Source of the DNA: Pardosa pseudoannulata
Taxonomy: Eukaryota > Arthropoda > Arachnida > Araneae > Lycosidae
Direction: 5' to 3'
NCBI GenBank assembly: GCA_032207245.1
Contig: CM063499.1
Location: 29,406,731 to 29,470,730 of the forward strand
DNA: 64,000 nt
Part shown: positions 28,001 through 40,800 of the stretch, one piece after another
How positions within the stretch are numbered: the first letter of the stretch is position 1
Layout of the letters: each line of letters begins with the position of its first letter
Notes under the pieces: model-generated
Databases searched by the model: none
The model's input: the letters and a program-made list of their open reading frames with translations, nothing else
What the model was told of the DNA's origin: nothing
Translations under genes and position numbers: made by a program

Positions 28001-31000
28001 ACCAATATTTAATTCTTAAGACAAATGGCTACAAACAATTTTTTTTACCAGCAGTGGGGTTTGAAACTACAAAGTATGGTATCAAAAAGCAGTGCCCTAT
28101 CTCTTTAGCCCTCCTTCTGCTAAAGATTTTAAAAGAGGCTAAGCACAAAATATTAAATATAAAAAAAAAGTTGTTTGAAAGTAAACAAAATAAAAGGTTT
28201 GGAACTAAAAACAAAAATCAAATGTGAACGACAAAAACTTTTAAGATTTAAATATTTTTATAACACTATGGTCTATATTTATTACTTGACTATGTTTACT
28301 AGACATTTTTACACTTATCTATCCTAAAAATACACAGACATTTACATTAAAGATAAATTGATTATTCTGGATGATGACAAGTTTACAAACCAACTTGCAA
28401 AATAGGTTACCCCAGTTTTCTGAAAGCTTAGTTATCATCCTGTATTCTGAAACTCCAGTAAACCTACTAGCGAATTTCAAATGAAGAAAATGTAATAAAT
28501 GACATTTAAATGATAAATACTACTAACAATAATATCACTAAGAGTATGTACCTATTTTACATTATTCTGTGTTTTCTGTAGGAAAATGGCTGTTAAAAGA
28601 CTTTTGTCTTTACCATGTTTCAGAAAAATCCACAATGGCTTTGGCACATTCTTCCTTTGTATCTGAATGAACTTTCCTGCTTACTGCTTAAGTAATTCTG
28701 AACAGTTAATGAAAAATAATCATCTAGATATATGCTTCATAATTAATGATTTTTATCATATTTTAAAAAAGTACTCGGAGTAAGATGCCAAATAGCCTGG
28801 CATTTATAAATAGATTATAATGATGATAAACTCTTGTTTACAACTAATTTCAAAGAAATTTATCATTGAATAAAAGAATTGTCTTAAAGGAATCCTACAG
28901 ATTTAGCAAAAAAAATTATAGAACAAATCAAAAAGGAAAACCACGTTAACTTTGCTAAAAATGTCTTACAAAATAGATTAGTTTAATTTGGAAAAAGAAA
29001 AACTTTTTACTTAGATATACACATTCAGAACTACAACCAATGAATTTTTAACCTGTTTAGAAGTGCTGGAAAGAGAAAGAAATGCTTCCCCCGGCCCATA
29101 CAACTTTCTCTGTTAAGCCTTCACTTAATTCATAAAAAATCATAACTACAATTTAATATGCTGAAATTTACAGTTTATAACCCCTAACAGTATCTAACTA
29201 TCCCTAATAGTAAAACAATTCTGAATTTTAAAGGAAATGGTTTCGTTGTAATACATATGTATTTATAGCTGGAAAAAAATTGGACAATTTAAAGTTTAGG
29301 ACTACCTAAAAGAGAAAGAAATGCTTCCACAGGCCTGCACAATTTTTTCTGTTAAGCCTAATTAAATTTTAAAAATTCATTTCTATTTATGTGTTGAAAT
29401 TTTTAGTTTATCCCTGATAGTATCTGTAATTACAGAAAAAAAAGAGAGCTCTGTTACTTACAACTGGGAAAATGGACATTTTATTAAAATTTAAACAAAC
29501 TCTCAATAAAATTATATGACATCGCTAAAAAATATAAATTGAATTAATTGAATAAATAAATATAACTCCAGAGATACATGATCTTTCATATTTCTTTGCA
29601 TTTAAATTGTTTTCACTATTAATCATATTAAATATTTCATTGCCATATGAATAATCAGAGTCACTAAAATTAGAAAAATTACTTTCTTCCATTTCGCTAT
29701 TCAATTAATTAATCAACTAAAAAATCTTAGTCTCAACCTAAATATTTAATTCTTTTTCTAAGACAATTCTGAATTTTAAAGGAAATGGTTTTGTTTCAAT
29801 ACATATGTATTTATAGCTGGAAAAAATTGGACAATTTAAAATTTAAACAAATTATCAGTAAAATATGATACTTTTTGCCAAAAAGTCCATAAATTTAATG
29901 AATACATAAATATAACTCCAGGGATATCAGATCTTTCATATCTGTTTGCCATCCAATATATTTAAATTGCTTTCATAATTAATCATACTAAATATTTCAG
30001 TGTTATGTGATTAGTAATTTAAGATTCACTGTCACTTGCATTAGAAAAATTACTTCCCTCTACTGCACTACCTGATATGTTTGTTCCATTTTTTTCCCCA
30101 ATACAGGGGCACTTGTCTATATTAGCATTAGCTCCTACAGTGACGCAGATTTTTGTTGACTATTTTATTATGCAAGCAACATATAGGCAGCGAAATGCTA
30201 CTCCCTATGACAGGACAACACACAAATACATCCAAGTCTTACTTGGGAATCAAACCCAGGCCTATCGGATGGAATCATAATACACTAACCACTGTACAGT
30301 CTGAGATGTATCTATTTGTTCATCAATTTAAAAATCTTGTTCTCACATAAGGTATCGTCTACGTTAAAGACATATATATGATTCTTGGCAAAAAAGGATA
30401 TTTTTTTTTTCTCTATTGCAAAATCACCTAAAATATTTGCTTAATTTACACTTGGAAAAAATTTTTTGTCCTTCAAAATCACACACATAGAATTTTTAAC
30501 GAATTTTCATTACCTTATTACATCATTTTCATTACATCATTAAAAATTATCCAAATTTAAAGTTTTTAGGTCCTTTACTATTAAATACTATCAAAAGCAT
30601 TCATAACAATTTTCAACAATATATTTTAAGAACTTTATGAGAAATCACATTTCAAGTTTCAACATTTTATTAAAAATACCGTTCTGAGAAAAACGCGTTT
30701 GAAGTTTATGAAAGCATCTTTAACTATTAAAAAATTAAAATAAATGTTTAAAATTCCCCACACTTTCTTGTTACAAAACTTTCTAATTGCCAAGTTGCTA
30801 ATTATTAAAAATACTTAATTTAAACTTTTAGGCTTCTAAATCTGTTTTTGCTTTGTCTCTACGTCATTTTAAAGAAAAGTTACAGCTGTTTAAACATCAG
30901 TGACAGCTGTCAAAACAAAATGGAAGTAGCGACTTCGGAACCGGAAGTTGTGAATTTAAAGCCTTTTAAAAAGCATTTTTTGGACAATACTTTTTAAAAT

Positions 31001-34000
31001 TTCATGAAGATTAGTTTAAACATTTTTCTAGTATTTTTAATAATTAGCAACTTGGCAATTAGAAAGTTTTGAAGCAAGAAAGTGTGGGGAATTTTAAACA
31101 TGTATTTTAATTTTTTAATAGTTAAAGTTGCTTTCATAAACTTCAAATGCGTTTTTCTCAGAACGGTATTTTTAATAAAGTGTTGAAACTTGAAATGTAA
31201 TTTCTCATAAAGTTCTTAAAATATTTTGTTGAAAATTGTTATGAATGCTTTTGATAGTATTTAATAGTAAAGGACCTAAAAACTTTAAATTTGGATAATT
31301 TTTAATGAGGTAATGAAAATGATGTAATAAGGTAATGTAAATTTGTTAAAAATTCTATGTGTATGATTTTGAAGGACAAAAATTTTTTACCAAATGTAAA
31401 TTAAGCAAAGATTTTAGGTGATTCACTAGTCCAGTGTATAAGAAATGTGTTGCATCAAATAATATTGAAATAATTTAATTTATTAAAAAATTAGACTTTT
31501 TGAGAAAACCCGATTTTTTTACTAAATTTTCATCATTTATTAGAAATTTTATAAAAACTTCTCCAGGAATAAATTTTTTAAGTGCAATTCTCTATGATAA
31601 TATAAAAAATAAATCTAAAAACATAAAAACATGAACTAGTTTCTACATTTAAAGAAAAAAGTTCTCTGAACGTAGACGAATACCTTAAATATTTAACTCT
31701 TTAGCCCATGTGCTATGATAAAACTCTTAAAATATACAAAACACTATCTAGGAAACTCCAAATGACATTTCTGTTTCTATATCTCACCATAAGAAACATT
31801 CCATCTAAATACAAACACCCAGTGCTCAACAAATCACAACCTTAAGAGGACTTGAACATATACTATTTGAATATTCAAGTCAAAATACCCCCCCCCTTTT
31901 CTTTTTAAACTTGGAACTGAAAGTGTGTGATGTAGGTCATAATTTGTCTGTGGTACATAATTTGAAAATCTAACAGCCTTCAACCACCATCCAGTGCCCT
32001 TTAAAAATTTAAATCCCAATCCCACTGTTATGTCAGCAGGCCCATTAAAGGAGAATTACATGATCCCATACATGTGATTATGATCCTGAACAGTTTAAAT
32101 CAATACAGTCAAACCTGTCTATCTCGAATCTCTTGGGAGTAAAAAAAAAAAAATCGAGATAAACAGGTTTCGAGATACACAGGTTTTATGAAAATAGACT
32201 AAGAAAATTTCTTTACACAATACAAAAGATTGAAAATTTGAAGTACTTTCAGTTTTATTTACATACCTTACAGAAAGTAATCCATTAGGAGTTTTTGATG
32301 CAAAACTTTTTTAGACTGGACAGTTTTTTGTAGTTTTGACAGAGTGGCAAATAAATTGATCAATATTTTCTTGGGATTCAAGAAAAATTCTTAGTGTTTC
32401 AATGGCTTTTTCTGTTTTCTTTTTCGTAACAACTTTTTCTACATCGATGTTTGTTGTCCTCTTTACCATGATAATCTTCATTCTCAGAAGTTCCACGAAC
32501 GTTTTCTAAAATTTCGGAATCCGTTAATAATGTTCCGCTTGTTACCACTGATTCATCTACTTCTATAAAGTCTTTAAATGAAGTGTCAGTATTCAGTTTC
32601 TCTCTGATAATCATCCATCATTCGGGTTTTCATCAGTTTCCTCGGCAGTTAGTTGCTCTTCGTTTTCCTTCTATTGCCCCCTCCTCAACTCCCCTCCCTT
32701 ATTATTCCAGAGCAGAGAACCCATTTTTAGTACAATTCCCACCCAGTCCCTGACCAAATAACCCCCGAGAAAAAAAAACTAGAAGTGTATTTCCGGGAAA
32801 TGGGAACTTGTGCGTTTGTCAACGCAACAAGGCTCTAAACTGGAATGTTGTGTTTCTTATGAAAATTCGAGATAGACAGGTTTGGGGAAAAAATAATTTG
32901 TGATAGGTTTGGAAAATAAGTTAAATTTTTATTGAAAATGTAGAAAAATTGAAAAAATTCGACATAGACAGGTTTTTGAGATAAGCAGGTTTCAAGATAG
33001 ACAGGTTTGACTGTATACTCACTGATAATAATGTGATTGCACTGTTGATAAAACATATTCTTGATGCATTGACCTTTTGCTGAAATCTATATTACATTTT
33101 ATTCTTATTAAACACTCATATGTCATTTATTTTCCCCATTTACAAACAAGCACATACCCATACACAAACACACATACACACATATATAGTGATAACTATA
33201 TGAATGTATAGGAAATAAATATTTATCAAGAATATATGTTAAATATAAACATTAACACATAAATACATTTTATTTTTGAAGATTTACACAAAATAAATCA
33301 AAATTGTATATTAGGAGGTATACATACTTCCAAGCGTTTTAAGATTTCTCGCAGAGACAGGACATTCTCATCTCCTCCGATAAACGTACTAGCAGGTAAC
33401 TTAAAAAGACGATCCATATCTTTTTCCTCTACGTTTGGGTTAAAAATAAAGACAGCACATGAAAGTTAAACTGAACTAGTCAGAAGCAGGAAAAGTGGAA
33501 CTTTTTCAGTTCATGAATTTTTAAATGAGCTTTAAGTCATTTATACATCATGGAGATAAAAGTTAAAAAAAAAAAAAATATTATACTCAATACAGAGGAA
33601 ATAAAGTCAACTAAAAACCATAAAGAAAAAAGATAAACTTATATTTACTTAATTATTCTAAAGTTTCAAGTCAAATACAAAATTATGCCTTTAACACTAG
33701 TTTGCTTTTATATAAAAAGCAGTGGAGTTATGCGCATGTTTATTATTGAAACAAACTAATTACATTTTAAAATACATTCTTGTAATTTTAATGATTTTGT
33801 GTATTTCCCAAAACTTTCTATTTGAATTCTGAAAATTATCTTGTAATATATATGTACAATACAATTTCCTAATATAAAAGTAATAAAAATTTCTTGTTAA
33901 AAATTTAATTCATAGAAAAAATGTTTAAAAAAATTAACACTATTCAAACAATAAAATTATTTAAATTTCTCAGTAAGATAATATTTTTTTTTAACCTTTA

Positions 34001-34772
34001 TAGAGGCTAAATTGTAATATCTATTTATTTGCTGAAATATAAAACAAGAATTTCCTACAAACTTTTTCAAGGATATGAAATTTCAAGTTAAAAGAAAAAA
34101 AAAAAAAAACTTCTATTCATTTAGAAAATTTTAAAACATATATTATGATACTAATTAAATATAAAATTGTTTAAATTTCACAGTAAGACTTATCAAATCA
34201 GATCACATAGTGAAAATATTACAAAAGTAATCTGAAAAATTAGTAGACAATGTAAGTTTATATACATTATCTCATTTTATAAGTTCTTTAAAAAAAGCTA
34301 TGTGTATTTTTTTTAACCTTTTTGAAAATTAAATCATACTGTGTATTTATTAGCTGAAATATAAAACAAGGACTTCCTAAAAAGTTTTAAGTTGTTAAAA
34401 GGTGGTGAAAACTGGGCTAGACAGAGGCGGAGCCTCAAGCATCCCCTCCTCCTCAAAATTCTGGAGTTTACAATACTGCATTTTATCATTGAAATAAAAG
34501 TAGACTTAAGAATAAAATTTTTTGAAACTGTAATCTTATCAAAATTAAGCATTTTAATTAAAATTTATATTTACGTAATTTCTAATTTTAATATTTTTGC
34601 TTCAAATTGTTTTTGAGAAGTATTACTCACAAATGCGCCTGGACTTTATGATTAAAGCTGTTGCTAATATTAAATATCAAATTTTACAATTTTTCTAAAT
34701 TTTATGATTTCTAGTTAAAAAAAATAATGTAATATATAAATGGTTTATAGTTCCAATTTTAGTACCATCCCC

Positions 34773-34809
<37 letters not shown>

Positions 34810-37800
34810 ACTAAAACTAAAACTTGGCTACAAACTGTATATAAATATTTCATATCGTTGCCAAGTATTTTCTAAATTTTTTTAATATTTGGTTACAGAT
34901 TTCTACACAGAGAGATGTAATTTTATGTGTGAGTATCTTAAGGAAAAGAAAAAAAAGATTTTTATACAATTTTAATTAGCTTAACGATTGTTTTAGACTA
35001 AAAAGTGAAAACTTATAAAAATAAGTATGCAAACCAAAGAAGATAACAACAATGGGCGAAACATGAACAAGAGTTAAAAATTTGTCTGAAACTTTCTATA
35101 AATAAAAAGGAAATAGTGCATTAATATAAACCTGCATATAAAAGTGAGATTTTTCATTCAATTAGCATTAACTTAAGAAAAATTATTTAATTTATACTAA
35201 TATTAAAAGTAATCCTAAATTAATACACAAATATACATCAAACTTATTTTAGAGTTTGTTATGAGTCTGAAATCACATGTATACAGATTTCCATAAACAA
35301 ATACCTACAAATAGTAATCAAAACAGAAGAAAAAAAAATTAACATTTTACTTTTAATATAAATAAAACTACAATGAAGAAATTTCAGAAGATTAATAATT
35401 TTTTTTAGAGAAATATGAAATATTTCTCTAAACACTACCAAACTAACTATTTAAACTATTTAACAAACCAAACTAAAAGGTTCCACCCTTATTAAAAGCA
35501 TTAACTTAATAGTAAAATATAAAATTATAACCCCCACCCCTGTTAAAAAAAAAAAGAAAAATATTAAAAGAGAGGGAGACTTACGTTTAAAAAACCATAA
35601 AATACTTAAAAAAAATAAATAAATAAATAAAAAAATTTAAAAAAAAAGGTTTCCTTTAACGTATAACCCGAAAGCTTTTATAAAATACAGGAGCAGAATA
35701 ATTTCTAATCTATGGACAAATAATGGATACAGACATAATATAAACAGATAAGCTGAAACATGTGTTTTATATATATATATATATATATATGAAATAATAA
35801 AAAAGAAGAAATCCACCTACTAGAAGAAATGAGATAAAAAGTGATACAGCAAACCATATTAACAGACATAGCAAAGAAAATATACATTTAGTATTGAAAT
35901 AAACATTTCTACTTAAAGAAGCTTGTGAAATTTTTGAGTATGAAACAAATGCTTTTAAGAAATAGATGACAAATTCACAAAGCATAGAAGAGATTGCCAG
36001 ATTCTATTCAAAAGTTGTAGAAAAGTCAAAACAATGTTAATGTGAAATCAGATATGAGAAAGCTTACAGTTAAAATCACAGTAAGCAGTAGAGTGTTTAT
36101 TTCAGACAAAGTATTTCACACTAAAAAGAGAAAGAGAGAGAGAAAGGAAGAATAATTAACTGAAAAAGTGCTCATCTTTACCCAACTGGTAACTTCTTAA
36201 AACGACTTGGGGAGAACTAGGAGATCCTTCAGAAAATGCAGAATGGAGATTTGCAGCTGTAATGCCAAGGGGATCTAGCTTGGATACTAGATGCCCCCGA
36301 ACCTATTAAAAGGATAACTTTATATACACACAATATAAATGAATGTGTCCCAATACACAAAACTTAAGAGTTAAAAATTTCCTAAAGCATTATTACATAA
36401 ATTATATTTATTACTAGTAACAGTGATCTTACTACAGCAAAAAAAACTCATATATTTTCTTTTATTCTCGCATTAAAAATATTACTGTGCAAAATTTGAG
36501 CACTTCATAAACCCAACTTCCTTATACGTGAAAGTCTTGCAGTCTGATTTTGCAATTCATGAACTTTTTATATTTGGGATAAATTAGTTTCATTATAAGC
36601 AAAATTCTCAGATTCTTCTAATTTTGTCAAATCTTTTCCTTATATGCGAAGTTCTCACATTTCATTCTATCCACCTCTAGATATATTTCTTGTTTCTCCT
36701 ACAAACTCTATTCATCTTATACACAAAATACATCTTATAACTTATACAGAAATACACAAAAGTGTTTTACACATGTTTCAAACCTAAAACAATTAGGTCA
36801 TAACCAACACCCCCTAGACAGGAAGGGTTTGGTTTGGTTTCGAGTGCTACAGTCTACTTTTTTGCAACACGAGAGCTAATGAGACTGGGACATACAGTTT
36901 AAAGCCGATTCCGAATGGCTACAAACATTCATGCCTTAGTGGGATTCGAACCCACAAACTCCGGTACCAAAGGCCAGCACTCTAACCAATTGGCCATTGT
37001 TCGGCCTAGACAGGAAAGGAGTTGACATTACCCTGTAAACATAACCTTTCTCCCTTCTGTAAAACTTGGCAGTAAACAATAACATGTATTCAGGCTTGCA
37101 ACTGCTGCGGTACTTTCAAAAAGGTGAGAAAAGTGACAAATAATACAGAATAAGTGACTAAACATTGAAAAAAAGTGATTTTTTTTCTCCTCTTGATTAC
37201 AGATGCTATTATTAAGATTTTTCTATTTATTTTAACTCTAAATCAAATGATTCATGCAAGACATGATTTTAGTGTCAAATACAAAAAAGGTTAAAAATTT
37301 TGTTTAACACAACTCAACATTGCTTTTTATTCAAGAAAATCTATAAATTAGATTTGAATACATACAATACATTAATTTTATAATCACAATTTTCTGCATA
37401 TATTAATGATATTTTGAAATATGTACATAGCTAGATTAGAGTATCTAAACAAAAATTGTGAAGAAAAAGAGAAATGTGTGCTTTGACATAAATTACTTTA
37501 ATGTATTAAATGTACATTTCAGTACAAATGTAGATTTCAGGAACTTCTTTACGACTTTTTAAAATCACTAAATTCTGGAAACCATATGACTAATTACATT
37601 TTAATAAGAAAAATAAGATTAGAGCATCACATTTTTAATCTTTTATTAAAATATTTTGTTATTAATTCAGATTTTCTTTTTTCAACAACAAGACTTTTGC
37701 TGTGATATGCCATGAAAAAAGTGACTAAAAGTGACTGTTTACTTAAAAAAGTGACTAAAAGTGATCAATTGTAAAAAAAGTGACTAAAGGTGAGAAAAGT

Positions 37801-40800
37801 GACAGAATTGCAAGCCTGTGTATTTCATATTAACTTGAGCAGAAATCATTTCACAGATGAAATAAGTGTCAGATACCCTACTGTAGAATAGTAACAATTT
37901 TTGCTAGGATGCAATTTTGAGACAATTAAATCCACTATTTTATACAGGAAGGTGTTTTGTTAAATTATGGATTTTTTTCCAGTGTGTATTCCTATTTCCT
38001 CTTAATTTTCAAAAATCTTGCTCTGTTTTGGGGAAAGGGTAAAAAAATTCTTGCACTTTTTTTTAAATGAGAATGCTGAGGCAATTAAAAATCAGTAATT
38101 TTTTCTAATTATAATATTTAGTACACAAAACTCCAGAAAAATTATTCTCCCTGTTTGTTGCACTATCAGCATATTACTATATATTTCCAAATGCAAACCC
38201 ATTTATACATAAGCTGATCAGCGTGCATATATATTTTTTAACAATCAAATATATTGCCATGAAGTCAAAAATGTTAACAAGCAGGTAAAATAAGTGAAAT
38301 ATTTTCCAATCAAACTGCTGTAAAGTAAAATGCTAAACTACATGACCAATAGTATACACCCATACACATATTTATTCATCTATTGAGCACCAAAGAATAT
38401 AAAGTTTTAATTATTCATACTCAGCTATCTTATAATATTGTTATAAAAATAAAAAGATCTTTTGAACTAAGAAATTTATCAATCTAATAGGTACTTTTCC
38501 ATTTGCAGAGAATATTATATTACAATAAATCTTAGGTTAGTAAAAATTTCTAGATACAAATCAATGAAGGGTTGGACAGGATACATTGAAATTTGAGTGT
38601 TCGAGAATATTCTGTCAATCAGCCATTACTTGTACAATCAGCTGACTTGCGTTACGTGCATATGTTCTGTCTGACCAGTCAGTGGAAGTTTTATGGAAAA
38701 AAGTTATAAATTATATTTATGGCTATTGTGAAGTTATCATTAATTGTAAAGGAATAATCACTGAGAATCATTTTTTTCTAAATTAAATCTGGTAAAAACA
38801 AAGTGTCGCATCAGGATGCTTGATAAAAACATGACCAATCAGGTACGATGCATGTCAACTACATTATCTGTTGATATTAACAAAATCTCTCATAAACTAC
38901 AATATATATTTATAGTATAAATATAATATTTTAACCCTCATGATTGTGGAGAAAGATAAGGTGTTGGGAGGTGATTATAAATACAGTATAGTTAATGTTT
39001 ATTATCGTTGTAGTTATGATATATGTATAACAACTTTTATGTACAGCCGCAGCTGGCACTGTAAAAATGCACATTTTGAATTTTGCATGATAGTAAAATG
39101 TTTTGAATAACTTGTTTTATTTTTATATGTGCTACCCACCTCAGTTCAGTAAATTGTTTTTTGGTCCACCAACCAATTTGGGTTGGACACCCCTGCACTA
39201 GATGAACACATAACTGAATGTTTTACCTGATAGGACCGTATAATGGCCTGTACAGACAAATGGTCTTCAATGCCTCTTGGTTCAACATACTGTGGGGTAG
39301 CAGACGTAGGAGCAAGTGTCGTTAAAGCTGATCCCTGAAGGCTGCCAGCAGGAACGTGAACATATTGCACAGGGGCAAGAGGTGGGCTCTGGTAGGCTAC
39401 TCCTGGCTCTGCACCTTCAGTTGTACTTCGAAAAAAGGCATCCCATGACTGAAAGAAAATTATTAAACAGTTAAACACTAAACAGGGTTGTAATATTGAC
39501 CGGTCAAAACTAATTTTGACCAGGACACAGGATAAAAGTGGTTTTAACCATCCAAAACTGGTCAAAAATGGTCAGAATGTTAAAAATAGTTTTAAATGGT
39601 ATTAATTTTAATATATAATATTTGTAATTAGAAGTGACTTAATAAGCAATAAAAAATAGTAGTGCAGTTAAACAAAATATTGCACTAACAAGTTCATGAG
39701 AATTAACATGCTTATACAGTATAATAAGAACGTCTGAATTTTAAAAATGAACCATGTACATGCAATTGTAAAAATGTAATCCAGTTACAGTAAATACATA
39801 AAATATGAGTTACAGTTAAAAAAAAGAATACAGTTAAAGATACACTTGGACCTGATATCTGGTTTTTAATAACTAAAGAGAACTTAAATTTCCACTTACA
39901 AGCATACTACAGGGATGAAAGCTATTTAGTAGCTTAAAAAGTTTATTTTATTGACAAAAGTAACGACTATTTAAAAGTACTGATAAGCAGGGTTGGCATG
40001 ATTTAAATCTGTTGATTTTTTTTAAAATCATTTAAATCATTTTACTTCTTTTAAAACCTATATTCCAAAGACAGGAGAATCAGTCGAAGAAATTGGGAAT
40101 CAGTCAGCACAGTAATGCCAATAAGTATATAAGTGTAAATATATAGCATGTGCTTTCCAAGGATTTAGGGGTTGTCATCAGAAAGTATGTAGTAGGGATA
40201 GTACAATGATTGATTATGACTGGTAGAATTCATTTTATGTAACGGGAGGTAAGGAGAGAATTACAGAACTTGAAATCTAGTATGTCTACCAAATAACAAC
40301 AGCCGTGGCTTCATCTGCTGGAATGGAAAGACAGTTTTCATCTTTTGGTATTGTTCATTCTAGCCTTCATAACCAATTAGGAATGGATAAGGCATCAAAG
40401 CTAGTGTTTTTATTGAAACAAATGCATAATTCGGTGCTTAAAAAAATTTGATATAATTGTGATTTGTTTTTATAAATAAATAGTTTGCATTAAAAGAATA
40501 TTTAATTTGTTCTTTAAATTTTCATCTTATTTAGTTTGCATTATCCAATTACAAAATAATGGAATGTATTAAGATCAAAATTTATATTTAAATATATAAA
40601 TGATAAGATGTTACTTCGTATAACAAACTATTCTATGTATATTGCAAAAAAACCATAAAAACAACAATTAAAATTAGTATTAAGAAAAAAATCAAAGCAA
40701 TCCAATTAAAAAAAAAAAATCTGATTTAAATCAAATAATTCTGATTATTTTTTTTTAAAAAAATCATGATTTTTTTCCAACCTTGCTGATAAGTATAGTA

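Larger units (their letters stand above)
27469..33327 (-). other. OGDH intron 4 (second largest, transposon-rich)
   Basis: A 5.86 kb intron. From left to right: AT-rich DNA, a SINE head near 28030-28115, tandem or nested copies of repeat D (about 29051-30347), a second SINE type (30085-30305), a 1.3 kb inverted-repeat element (30350-31685), the right part of repeat D (to about 31850) and a Tigger-like element (32106-33013). Confidence 0.75.
36303..39226 (-). other. OGDH intron 2
   Basis: A 2.92 kb intron. It contains a SINE (36828-37004) and the second CAGGCTTGCAA element (37091-37818). Near its right end (about 39175-39197) GGTTGGACACCCCTG looks like one terminus of a further hAT-like element whose other end I could not place. 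Confidence 0.65.

Noticed and set aside
30077..30350. Two overlapping plus-strand open frames
   Set aside because: They are antisense translation of a tRNA-derived SINE and flanking repeat D.
36828..37004. A genuine tRNA gene on the minus strand
   Set aside because: The head has box A and B sequences but continues into a SINE body and AAACC tail with target duplications, so it is a retroposon.
33429..39226. A mutually exclusive alternative to OGDH exon 3
   Set aside because: I scanned the minus strand for another LDPLGI-like coding block with flanking splice sites and found none.
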